Assembly (NCBI GenBank): GCA_051209155.1
Contig: JBPJGB010000005.1
Source of the DNA: Actomonas sp051209155
Lineage (GTDB): Bacteria > Verrucomicrobiota > Verrucomicrobiia > Opitutales > Opitutaceae
Direction: 5' to 3' (one strand)
Length of the DNA stretch: 64,000 bases
Numbering within the stretch: the stretch's first letter is position 1; every line of letters begins with the position of its first letter. The notes under the pieces are model-generated. The model was not told the origin of the DNA. It searched no databases and was given only the letters and a program-made list of their open reading frames with translations. Shown here one piece after another: positions 1-7,043 of the stretch. The translations under genes were made by a program, and so were the position numbers.

Positions 1-233
1 CCAACAACGACTGGCAGACCCCGACCCCGGTCTTTGCCGGCCAGCGCACCGCCACCGCCGCCGAGATCACCACCGCCAACTCCACCGTCGGCGCCTTCGC
101 CCTCGAGGACGGCACCAAGGACGCCGGCCTGCTCATCACCCTCGCTCCCGGCGCCTACTCCGTCGAAGTCAGCACCGCCGCCAACGGCGAAGTCGGCAAC
201 GCCCTCATCGAAATCTACGAAATCCCAGAGTAA
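1..233 (+). CDS. C-terminal end of an NDDW-domain secreted protein (partial)
   Basis: This is the last 77 codons of a gene that begins before the window; the reading frame runs from base 3 to a TAA at 231-233. The visible peptide starts with NNDWQTPTP, continues with GAFALEDGTKDAGLLITL and APGAYSVEV, and ends in ALIEIYEIPE. The same motif order (NDDW, GAFAL, DAAL, L-PGAYTV-V, EIYDV) occurs twice in the redoxin protein at 9404-11107, so this is the same C-terminal module. I infer an extracytoplasmic protein in which this is a terminal sorting or adhesive domain, but its function is unknown. The rest of the protein, including any catalytic part, lies outside the window. Confidence 0.75.
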   Translation, partial: NNDWQTPTPVFAGQRTATAAEITTANSTVGAFALEDGTKDAGLLITLAPGAYSVEVSTAANGEVGNALIEIYEIPE

Positions 234-268
234 GCCGGGGTTCGGCTTCTCGCCCCCCTATCACCTCC

Positions 269-303
269 AAGCCCCGGCTGCCTCCCAAGCACCGGGGCTT
301 TGC
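269..303 (+). terminator. Possible intrinsic terminator after the NDDW gene
   Basis: Perfect 9-bp inverted repeat AAGCCCCGG (269-277) and CCGGGGCTT (292-300) with a 14-nt loop, followed by only three T residues. It sits 36 bp after the stop codon. The short T-tract keeps confidence moderate. Confidence 0.5.
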
Positions 304-411
304 ATGTCTCGATCGTGCCAAACGCCCACCTACGATTGAACCGAGCTGCCTGTTGACATGACCCACCCCGATCCTCTCCAATGGCCAGTTCAGACGAAAA
401 AGTCCCTTGTT

Positions 412-2262
412 ATGAATTTGGAAGCCGTATCAGCGTTAGTCGCCAAGAAACCGTCGCTAAAAGCGGCCGTAGCCAAGCTGGAATCCATGGAGCCCGATGC
501 TTATGTGGTCCATCGCAGCTGGGGCTTCGGCCAAATCAAGAGCTATGACGAGGCCGCCGAGCGCCTGATCATCGACTTCAAAGACAAGCCTGGCCACGCC
601 ATGGACCCGGCTTTCTGCGTCAACACCATGGATGTGTTGCCCGCCAACCACATTCTCGCCCGCAAGGAAACCGAGACCGAAGTCATCAAGGAGCTCGTCG
701 ACAAGAACCCGGCCCAGCTCGTGGTCGAGGCCCTGCAGGCCTACCCGAACAACGCCGCCACCGCGATCGAGCTCGAAATCACCCTCACCCAGGTCGTCGG
801 CGAAACGAAGTTCAAGAAGTGGTGGTCCGCCGCCAAGAAGGTCGTCGCCAAGGACCCGCGCATCGCCGTCCCGGCCAAAAAGACCGAACTTTTCATCCTC
901 CGCGAGACCCCGGTTTCCGCCAAGGACGAGCTCATCGAGTCGTTTGAAGGCACCCGCTCCGCCCGTCGCCGCATCGCCATCGCGGAAAAACTCCTCACCG
1001 CCGTCGAAAAGGGCGAGAGTCAGGAGGAACTCCAGAAGGTGCTCGAAGTCGTGACCGAAGCCGTGCGCGAATCCAACCAGCTCGAACACGCCGAGCGCCT
1101 CTACGGAGCCGCCATCCGCGACGACCTCGCCAAACTCGCCGAGGTTAACGTGGCCACGCTCGAGCCGTCCCAGGGTGAGATCATCAGCGACGTGCGCGAC
1201 CTGCCCGATATCGCCGACGCTATCCCGGTGGGTTTCCAAAGCCGTTTCCTCGAACTGATCAAGGATACCCACCCCATCGAGTGCCGCGACGTCGTCTTCA
1301 ACCTGCTCAAGTCTTCGCAGGGCAAGTTCACCACCGAGTGCATCAATTTCCTCGTCGAAAACGGCTACGCCGACGACCTCGCCGAGACCTTCAAGCGCTG
1401 GCAGGTGGAACAAAACCTCCGCGCCCCGGTGCTGCTGTGGATCGTCAAGAACCGCCACTCCAAGAAGTTCGCCAAGCTCCTCAACGACCTCATCACCCCG
1501 CGGCTGCTGAGCGCCATCTTCTTCGCCATCGACTACGAGGCCCTGCAGGCCGCTTCCGCCCGCCGCATCCCGCTGGCCGACATTCTCAGCGACGATCCAG
1601 ATCTCATCGCCGACCTGCTCTCGACGGCCGATCCCGAAACCGCCCGCGACCTCGCCAACACCCTCATGCTCAATCAGGGCTTCGAGGAACTCACCAAGAA
1701 GTCGCTGCTCGCCCGCTTCATCAAAATCTTCCCCGCCATCCAGTCCCTCGTGGCCGGCGACGCCGAAGCCAAGGAGGAGGCCCTCCTCGTTTCCCGCGAG
1801 TCCTACGAGCGCACCCGCGAGGAATACGACGAGATCGTCACCAAGAAGATTCCGGAGAACTCCAAGGCCATCGCCACCGCTCGCGAACACGGCGACTTGA
1901 AGGAAAACTCCGAATACAAGATGGCGAAGCAGGACCAGTCCGTGCTCATGGCCCGCAAGTCCCAACTCGAGAAGGACCTCGGCCGCGCCCGCATCACCGA
2001 CTTCACCGAGGCCACGACCGACGTCGTCAGCGTCGGCGGCATCGTCTCCCTCAAGAACCTCGGCAACGGCCAAACCCCGACCTACACCGTGCTCGGCGCT
2101 TGGGATTCCGATCCGGAGAACCACGTCATCGCCTACAAGACCCCGTTGGGCCAAGCCCTCCTCGGCAAGCGCGTCGGTGAGCAGGTGAAGGTCAAGATCG
2201 GCTCGAGCGAGGACGAATACGAGATCACGAGCATCGCCCGCTACATCGACAGCAAGGCCTGA
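412..2262 (+). CDS. greA: GreA/GreB-domain transcription elongation factor with long N-terminal extension
   Basis: The last ~154 residues are a canonical Gre factor: a coiled coil starting ESYERTREEYDEIV, the acidic tip signature AREHGDLKENSEYKMAK that places Asp and Glu in the polymerase secondary channel, and a C-terminal FKBP-like domain with TPLGQALLGKRVGEQV. Gre proteins rescue backtracked RNA polymerase by stimulating transcript cleavage. E. coli GreA is ~158 aa. Here ~460 residues precede it, predicted mostly helical, including a small domain with HRSWGFGQIKSYDE that resembles a polymerase- or DNA-binding beta module. Similar long GreA proteins are known in Chlamydiae. I prefer the ATG at 412 (MNLEAVSALVAKK, 616 aa); an in-frame ATG at 358 would add 18 unremarkable residues. 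A strong terminator follows. Confidence 0.9.
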   Translation: MNLEAVSALVAKKPSLKAAVAKLESMEPDAYVVHRSWGFGQIKSYDEAAERLIIDFKDKPGHAMDPAFCVNTMDVLPANHILARKETETEVIKELVDKNPAQLVVEALQAYPNNAATAIELEITLTQVVGETKFKKWWSAAKKVVAKDPRIAVPAKKTELFILRETPVSAKDELIESFEGTRSARRRIAIAEKLLTAVEKGESQEELQKVLEVVTEAVRESNQLEHAERLYGAAIRDDLAKLAEVNVATLEPSQGEIISDVRDLPDIADAIPVGFQSRFLELIKDTHPIECRDVVFNLLKSSQGKFTTECINFLVENGYADDLAETFKRWQVEQNLRAPVLLWIVKNRHSKKFAKLLNDLITPRLLSAIFFAIDYEALQAASARRIPLADILSDDPDLIADLLSTADPETARDLANTLMLNQGFEELTKKSLLARFIKIFPAIQSLVAGDAEAKEEALLVSRESYERTREEYDEIVTKKIPENSKAIATAREHGDLKENSEYKMAKQDQSVLMARKSQLEKDLGRARITDFTEATTDVVSVGGIVSLKNLGNGQTPTYTVLGAWDSDPENHVIAYKTPLGQALLGKRVGEQVKVKIGSSEDEYEITSIARYIDSKA

Positions 2263-2286
2263 GCCTCGCCTCCCCGCAAATTTCGA

Positions 2287-2315
2287 AACGCCGGTCCTTG
2301 GACCGGCGTTTTTTT
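2287..2315 (+). terminator. Strong intrinsic terminator of greA
   Basis: An 11-bp perfect stem AACGCCGGTCC (2287-2297) with GGACCGGCGTT (2300-2310), a very short loop, and a run of seven T (2309-2315). It lies 25 bp after the greA stop and isolates greA transcriptionally. Confidence 0.9.
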
Positions 2316-2437
2316 GTGCCCTCGACCAGAGGCTGAGTCGTCCGACGAATAAATTTTGGCCGCCATTGCTCATGGGAACATGCCCGGCGCAGCAAGCCGC
2401 TGACGACGGCCACACTCGAACCATCCGATTCACTGCC

Positions 2438-2938
2438 ATGATTCCCTCACCCTCTCCCTCCGCAGAAGCGCGCCCGCCCTTCCCGCCCTTCACGCACGAG
2501 ACCGCCTTGGCCAAAGTCCAAGCCGCCGAAGACGCCTGGAACACCCGCGATCCAGCGAAAGTGAGTCTGGCCTACACGCCCGATTCCGAGTGGCGCAACC
2601 GCGACCAGTTTCTGCAAGGCCGCGATGCCATCCGCGAATTCCTCAGCACCAAATGGTCGCGGGAGCACTGTTATCGCCTGCGCAAGAAACTCTGGTGCTA
2701 CCGCGACAATCGCATCGCCGTGACTTTCGAATACGAATGGCACGACGATCAAGGCCAGTGGTTCCGGTCCCACGGCAACGAAAACTGGGAGTTTGCTCCC
2801 AACGGCCTCATGCGCCGCCGGGTGGCCAGCATCAACGATGTGCCCATCGCTGAAACCGAACGCCAATTCCGTTGGCCGCGCCCGTGTCCGCCGGTCGCCG
2901 CCGGACCCTCGGACACTGCCTCCGCAACCCGCGACTAA
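2438..2938 (+). CDS. DUF1348 / NTF2-like superfamily protein
   Basis: A 166-aa protein with the conserved DUF1348 order: ARPPFPPFTHETAL, AEDAWNTRDPAKVSLAYTPD, EWRNRDQFLQGRDAIREFL, FEYEWHDDQGQWFRSHGNE, NWEFAPNGLMRRRVASIND and PIAETERQF. The family adopts the cone-shaped NTF2/SnoaL fold; its substrate is unknown. The start at 2438 (MIPSPSPSAEARPP) fits the family better than the in-frame ATG at 2366. The gene lies 48 bp upstream of a TetR regulator with a palindrome in between, so it may belong to the same stress or electrophile-response neighbourhood; that is inference. Confidence 0.85.
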   Translation: MIPSPSPSAEARPPFPPFTHETALAKVQAAEDAWNTRDPAKVSLAYTPDSEWRNRDQFLQGRDAIREFLSTKWSREHCYRLRKKLWCYRDNRIAVTFEYEWHDDQGQWFRSHGNENWEFAPNGLMRRRVASINDVPIAETERQFRWPRPCPPVAAGPSDTASATRD

Positions 2939-2950
2939 TTTGCCCTTGAG

Positions 2951-2966
2951 CCGACCGGGCGGTCGG
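2951..2966. promoter_or_regulatory. TetR operator-like palindrome A
   Basis: Inverted repeat CCGACCG-GG-CGGTCGG, 20 bp before the tetR start codon. The same CCGACC/GGTCGG half-sites recur downstream of tetR at 3589-3603 and 3621-3632, which suggests an autoregulatory operator. Confidence 0.65.
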
Positions 2967-2986
2967 TTCATTTCAACCCAAACCAC

Positions 2987-3568
2987 ATGTCCTCCGAATC
3001 CACCAAATCTCGCAAAGAACAACTCCTGGATGTGGCCTCGCACCTCTTTTATGAGCAGGGCTACCACGCCACCGGTATCAAACAAATCATCGACAAGGCC
3101 GGCATCGCCAAAGGCACCTTCTTCTCCCACTTCGAATCCAAAGAGCAGGTCGGCGTCGCCTGGCTGAAGAAGCGCCACCACACTTGGAACACTTGGCTCG
3201 ACGCCTACCTGGCCGACCAAGACCCCACCCCTGGCGGGCAAATCATGGGTCTCTTCGGCTTCCTTGAGCGGTGGATGCAGGACTGCAACTACCGAGGGTG
3301 CGCCTTTCTCAACACCCTCTCGGAGCTGCCCGACGCCAACAACCCCATGCGCACCGAAATCGTGGACCACAAACAAGGGCTGCTCGATCGCATCCACAGC
3401 ATCACCCGTCGACTGAACCCGGAGGGCGACACCCATGCTTCGCTGGCCATGGCGCGCGCCGTGTTGATCCTCTTCGAGGGCTGCATCGTGGAGATGCAGG
3501 TCTTCCGTAACACTTGGCCGGTGGAAGTTGCCCGCGGCACCGCCCGGCAACTCATCGAACGGAATTAA
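2987..3568 (+). CDS. TetR/AcrR family transcriptional regulator
   Basis: A 193-aa protein. Residues ~8-56 form a TetR helix-turn-helix: KEQLLDVASHLFYEQGYHAT followed by GIKQIIDKAGIAKGTFFSHF. The C-terminal part (NYRGCAFLNTLSELPDANN, MARAVLILFEGCIVEMQVFR) is the ligand-binding and dimerisation domain of the AcrR type. Palindromes with CCGACC/GGTCGG half-sites lie just upstream and in the downstream gap before the DsrE gene, so it probably represses itself and the downstream genes. Its effector is not evident. Confidence 0.9.
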   Translation: MSSESTKSRKEQLLDVASHLFYEQGYHATGIKQIIDKAGIAKGTFFSHFESKEQVGVAWLKKRHHTWNTWLDAYLADQDPTPGGQIMGLFGFLERWMQDCNYRGCAFLNTLSELPDANNPMRTEIVDHKQGLLDRIHSITRRLNPEGDTHASLAMARAVLILFEGCIVEMQVFRNTWPVEVARGTARQLIERN

Positions 3569-3588
3569 TTTCGTTTTTTGGGAAATAA

Positions 3589-3632
3589 CCGACCGACCGG
3601 TCGCCTCCCATAAATAATGACCGACCGGTCGG
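3589..3632. promoter_or_regulatory. Two TetR operator-like palindromes before the DsrE gene
   Basis: CCGACCGACCGGTCG at 3589-3603 and the perfect 12-mer CCGACCGGTCGG at 3621-3632, separated by an AT-rich stretch containing TAAATAAT. Both share half-sites with palindrome A at 2951. They lie 50-93 bp before the DsrE start, a position suited to repression of that promoter. Confidence 0.65.
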
Positions 3633-3681
3633 ATTCCCAAGCCTCCGAATCGTTCGTTCATGAGCCTTAACCAAATTCAAA

Positions 3682-4056
3682 ATGAAAACCGCCATCATCC
3701 TCCTTTCTGATCCCAAGTCCGCGTCCGAAGAATCCCTCGGCCGCCTGTTCAACGGTCTGGCCGCCGCCTACGACTACAAACAAGCCGGTGACGAGGTCAC
3801 CGTGCTCTTCCAAGGCGCTGCCACCCGCTGGCCGCTGGTGCTCTCCGACGAGGCTCATCCTGCCCACGCCCTCTACGAAGGCGTGAAGGACAAGATCGCC
3901 GGTGTGTCCTGCGGTTGTGCCGACGTGTTTGGCGCCAGCGCAGACGCCCAGGTCACCGGCTTGGAGCTCATCCGCGACAACCCGGTTCCGCACACCAGCG
4001 GACTGCCCAGCCTGCGCAAACTGCAGGCCGACGGCTTCACCCTGCTCACCTTCTGA
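3682..4056 (+). CDS. DsrE-family small protein
   Basis: A 124-aa protein with the DsrE/TusD-like alpha/beta fold: N-terminal strand KTAIILLSDPKS, a helix with LFNGLAAAYDYKQAGDEVTV, the strand VTVLFQGAATRW, and a VSCGCADVFGAS segment. That cysteine-containing turn is the usual position of the redox or sulfur-relay cysteine. DsrE proteins act in sulfur transfer, but many standalone copies have unknown roles. It follows the TetR gene across a gap carrying two operator-like palindromes, and a PNPOx-like gene follows, suggesting a small TetR-controlled redox or detoxification unit. Confidence 0.75.
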   Translation: MKTAIILLSDPKSASEESLGRLFNGLAAAYDYKQAGDEVTVLFQGAATRWPLVLSDEAHPAHALYEGVKDKIAGVSCGCADVFGASADAQVTGLELIRDNPVPHTSGLPSLRKLQADGFTLLTF

Positions 4057-4065
4057 CCCGTTTTG

Positions 4066-4148
4066 CCGGGACACAAAGTCCCGGACCTCCACCACCCTCG
4101 GGTCGTCGGCGCCAGGCGCGCCTTGGACCCAGCGCCTACGACCCGAGG
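4066..4148. repeat. Tandem intergenic hairpins (REP-like)
   Basis: Two adjacent inverted repeats lie between the DsrE and PNPOx genes. The first is CCGGGAC (4066-4072) with GTCCCGG (4078-4084). The second is CCTCGGGTCGT (4096-4106) with ACGACCCGAGG (4138-4148), extended inward by five more pairs after one mismatch. There is no T-tract, so this looks more like a dispersed palindromic element or mRNA-stabilising structure than a terminator. Confidence 0.6.
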
Positions 4149-4207
4149 TTCTCTTCCCTCCCCGCTCCTCATTCGCCTCCCGTCGCCCCCAATTTTCGCT
4201 GCTCCCG

Positions 4208-4807
4208 ATGAACGAAAATTTCACCCACTTCGCGTTCAGTCCAACCATCCGCTCGCTACAGGAACGCTACGGCTCCCGCAAAGCCTACGCCCGCGTCGAG
4301 ACCTCCGGCAGCCGCGCCACCCTCGGTCCCGCCGAAGTTGATTTCATCCGCCAACGCGACGGTTTCTACCTCTCCACTGTCGGTCCCAGTGGTTGGCCTT
4401 ACGTCCAGTTTCGCGGCGGCCCCGTCGGTTTCCTGCGGGTGCTCGACGAACACACCCTCGGCTTCGCCGACTTTCGCGGAAATCGCCAATACATCAGCGT
4501 CGGCAACGTGCGGGACGACGCCCGCGTGTGCCTGTTCCTCATGGATTACCCGCGGCGGCAGCGGCTGAAGGTCTGGGCCGAAGGCAAATGGGAATTCGCC
4601 GAGGATAACCCGCAGCTCCTCCAACGCCTCATCGTGCCGGGCTACGTCGGTCAACCTGAACGCGTATTCACGCTCAAGATACGCGGATTCGACTGGAACT
4701 GCCCGCAGCACATTCCTCCGCGCTACACTTTGGCCGAGATCCGCCACGACCCCGCGCTCATGCGCGAACTCACGGCCATCCCTTCCGACACCCCGCCCCA
4801 CCCCTGA
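4208..4807 (+). CDS. Pyridoxamine 5'-phosphate oxidase-like flavin-binding protein
   Basis: A 199-aa protein with the split-barrel PNPOx pattern: FIRQRDGFYLSTVGPSGWPY, VQFRGGPVGFLRVLDEHTL, FADFRGNRQYISVGNV, DDARVCLFLMDYPRRQRLKV and WAEGKWEF. The C-terminal RGFDWNCPQHIPPRYT is typical of the COG3576-type branch. Such proteins bind FMN or F420 and often reduce or detoxify small molecules; B6 synthesis is unlikely because the classic PdxH substrate motifs are not obvious. The ATG at 4208 gives the right N-terminus; upstream in-frame sequence is intergenic repeat. It is probably co-regulated with the DsrE gene by the TetR protein. Confidence 0.85.
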   Translation: MNENFTHFAFSPTIRSLQERYGSRKAYARVETSGSRATLGPAEVDFIRQRDGFYLSTVGPSGWPYVQFRGGPVGFLRVLDEHTLGFADFRGNRQYISVGNVRDDARVCLFLMDYPRRQRLKVWAEGKWEFAEDNPQLLQRLIVPGYVGQPERVFTLKIRGFDWNCPQHIPPRYTLAEIRHDPALMRELTAIPSDTPPHP

Positions 4808-4854
4808 TTTCGTTCGTTTAACCTCCACCTCCCAACCTCGATCCCTCCACCCAA

Positions 4855-5379
4855 ATGCCCTCCCTCGATCTCGATGCCATCGTCAACGACTTCTACGTGC
4901 CGGTCTTTCGCTACGCCGCCTCGTTGACCCGTGAATCCCACACCGCCGCCGACCTCACGCAGCACGCCTTCCTGACCTTGGCTCGAAACCAACACGCCCT
5001 GCGTGACCATTCCCGCGCCAAGAGCTGGTTGCACACCACCGTCTACCGCGAATTCCTCCATCAACGCTCCCGTCAGTCCCGCTGGACCCATGACGAGAAC
5101 CTGCCCGAACCCGCCGACGAACAACTCCCCGTGCCCGGCACCGCCCTCGGCACCGACGAGAAAGCGGCCATCCTGCGCGGACTCGACGCCCTTGAGCCCA
5201 TGTATCGCGACACCCTCCGCCTGCGTTACCTGCACGGCCTCGACTACCGGTCCATTGCCCGCCGCCTCAACATTCCCATGGGCACCGTGATGTCGCGCCT
5301 CTCCCGCGCCCACCGTCGCCTCGCCCGTTACTTCGAGGAAACCTCCTCCGAAGTCGTTGCGACCTGCCTCGCGCGCTGA
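4855..5379 (+). CDS. ECF-type RNA polymerase sigma factor (sigma-70 family)
   Basis: A 174-aa protein. Sigma region 2 spans roughly residues 8-75 (YVPVFRYAASLTRESHTAAD, LTQHAFLTLARN, KSWLHTTVYREFLHQRSR). Region 4 spans ~108-160 (LDALEPMYRDTLRLRYLHGL, DYRSIARRLNIPMGTVMSRL), ending SRAHRRLARYFEE. No anti-sigma gene sits beside it. The next gene, 54 bp downstream, is an ArsR-methyltransferase fusion, so co-transcription is possible. Target promoters cannot be read from this window. Confidence 0.9.
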   Translation: MPSLDLDAIVNDFYVPVFRYAASLTRESHTAADLTQHAFLTLARNQHALRDHSRAKSWLHTTVYREFLHQRSRQSRWTHDENLPEPADEQLPVPGTALGTDEKAAILRGLDALEPMYRDTLRLRYLHGLDYRSIARRLNIPMGTVMSRLSRAHRRLARYFEETSSEVVATCLAR

Positions 5380-5433
5380 ACCCGTCCGACTTTGTTCTTT
5401 CGCACCGCTGCCGTTCCCCGCTAACTCCCCGCT

Positions 5434-6372
5434 GTGAACGGCACTTGGGATACCCTGAAGCTTCTCTCCGACCCGACCCGCGTCCGCCTGCTTTCGCTGC
5501 TGCGCGAGGAGGAACTCTCCGTCAGCGAGATTGAGGAAATTCTGGGCATGGCCCAATCCCGCATCTCTTCGCAACTTGCCCAGCTGCGCAACGCCGAGCT
5601 CGTGCGCGACCGCCGCGACGGCAAGCGCGCCTACTACGCGCTGCATCCGCGCCTCGCGGCCGGTGTCGCCCAACTCGTGAACGCCGCCTGCGACGCCGCC
5701 GCCGCGAACGAACCTGAACTCAGCGAAGACCGCACCAACCTCGAACGCGTCCTGCAAAAACGCCGCGCCCACCAGGAACAGTATTTCAACCTCATCGCCG
5801 GCAAGCTCGGAAAAAACTACTGCCCCGGCCGGTCCTGGGAAGCCATCGGCCACCTCGCTCTCCGACTCGCACCGCAGATCGAAATCGCCGACCTCGGCGC
5901 TGGCGAAGGCCTCATCTCCCAACTCCTCGCCCGCCGCGCCGCCAAGGTGTGGTGCATCGACAACTCCCCGCGCATGGTCGAGGTCGGCACCGAACTCGCA
6001 AAGAAGAACGGCCTCGCCAACCTCAGCTACAAACTCGGCGACGTCGAAAAGGTGCCCCTGCCCGACGCCTCGGTCGATCTTGCCATCCTCAGCCAAGCAC
6101 TGCACCACGCGCAGCACCCGCAGACCGCGGTCAACGAAGCCTTCCGCATCCTGCGCCCGGGCGGCCAACTGCTCTTGCTCGATCTCAAGGCCCACAGCTT
6201 TGAAAAGGCGCACGAACTTTACGCCGATGTCTGGCTCGGTTTCTCGGAAAACGCCCTGCACGGTTTCCTGCGCCAAGCCGGCTTCGACCAGGTCGAAGTC
6301 ACCACCGTCAGCCGCGAGGAACAGGAACCTTTCTTCGAGACCCTGCTCGCCTGCGGCTCAAAGCCTGCCTGA
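5434..6372 (+). CDS. ArsR-type regulator fused to SAM-dependent methyltransferase
   Basis: A 312-aa two-domain protein starting with GTG. Residues ~5-75 are an ArsR winged helix (LLSDPTRVRLLSLLREEELS, MAQSRISSQLAQLRNAELV, DGKRAYYAL). From ~140 onward is a class I methyltransferase: IADLGAGEGL (SAM-binding glycine motif, residues ~151-160), CIDNSPRMVEV, GDVEKVPLPDASVDL and EAFRILRPGGQLLLLDL. In other bacteria this architecture is found beside methionine/SAM-cycle genes; none are here. No metal-binding cysteine motif is visible in the HTH domain. Its 3' end overlaps the convergent coaB by 15 bp. Confidence 0.85.
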   Translation: MNGTWDTLKLLSDPTRVRLLSLLREEELSVSEIEEILGMAQSRISSQLAQLRNAELVRDRRDGKRAYYALHPRLAAGVAQLVNAACDAAAANEPELSEDRTNLERVLQKRRAHQEQYFNLIAGKLGKNYCPGRSWEAIGHLALRLAPQIEIADLGAGEGLISQLLARRAAKVWCIDNSPRMVEVGTELAKKNGLANLSYKLGDVEKVPLPDASVDLAILSQALHHAQHPQTAVNEAFRILRPGGQLLLLDLKAHSFEKAHELYADVWLGFSENALHGFLRQAGFDQVEVTTVSREEQEPFFETLLACGSKPA

Positions 6373-6999
6373 TCTCGGCAACACCTGCGCGAGGATGGCC
6401 TCCGCGATCTGCGCTTTGGGCGCCGGTCCCAAGCGCGTCACCAAGCCCTCGCGATTCCACAACGAGACGGCGTTCGCATCGGCGTCCATACCGATGCCCG
6501 GCGCGCTCACATCATTGGCCACGATCCAATCGCAGCCTTTGGCCGCGAGTTTCGCCGGCGCCTTCACATCAAGATCGCTCGTCTCCGCCGCGAAACCCAC
6601 GAGCAACTGACCCGGTCGCCGCTGCTGGCCCATGGTTTTCAAAATGTCTTCGGTCGGTTCGAGCTGCAGCGCGTGTGGTCCTTTGACCTTCGCCGCTTTG
6701 TCGTCACTCCGTTGTGCCGGTCGGTAGTCCGCCACCGCCGCGACCGCGATGAACACATCGCAGGCATCAAAACGCTCCGCGCACGCCGCCAACATGTCCG
6801 CCGCGGACACCACGCGCGTCACCGACACCCCTGGCGGCGCCGCCAGCGCGACCGGTCCACTCACCAACGCCACCTCCCCGCCCCGCGCCGCCGCGGCGGC
6901 CGAGAGCGCATAGCCCATCTTGCCACTGGAGCCGTTGCTCAAATAACGGACCGGATCGATGTGTTCGCGGGTGGGACCAGCGGTGATCAGAAAACGCAT
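6358..6999 (-). CDS. coaB: Phosphopantothenate-cysteine ligase (standalone CoaB)
   Basis: A 213-aa protein matching only the CoaB half of the usual CoaBC: MRFLITAGPTREHIDPVRYL, SNGSSGKMGYALSAAAAARG, VFIAVAAVADYRP, an AAKVKG lysine segment, LLVGFAAETSD and CDWIVANDVS. It joins cysteine to 4'-phosphopantothenate in CoA synthesis. The N-terminal flavin decarboxylase (CoaC) domain is absent and no coaC is adjacent, so that activity must be encoded elsewhere. The gene converges on the methyltransferase gene with a 15-bp overlap and is downstream of, and co-directional with, the SLC12-type transporter. Confidence 0.9.
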   Translation of the reverse strand: MRFLITAGPTREHIDPVRYLSNGSSGKMGYALSAAAAARGGEVALVSGPVALAAPPGVSVTRVVSAADMLAACAERFDACDVFIAVAAVADYRPAQRSDDKAAKVKGPHALQLEPTEDILKTMGQQRRPGQLLVGFAAETSDLDVKAPAKLAAKGCDWIVANDVSAPGIGMDADANAVSLWNREGLVTRLGPAPKAQIAEAILAQVLPRSGRL

Positions 7000-7043
7000 G
7001 GGAGAAGGGAGTCAGCAGCGCGGCGGTTTCTTCCGCAAGGCCA

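Noticed and set aside
457..2544. A 695-codon open frame on the minus strand opposite greA
   Set aside because: It mirrors a protein with clear Gre motifs. Its translation is a low-complexity Gly/Val/Leu/Asp mix with no motif, as expected from GC-rich third positions on the opposite strand.
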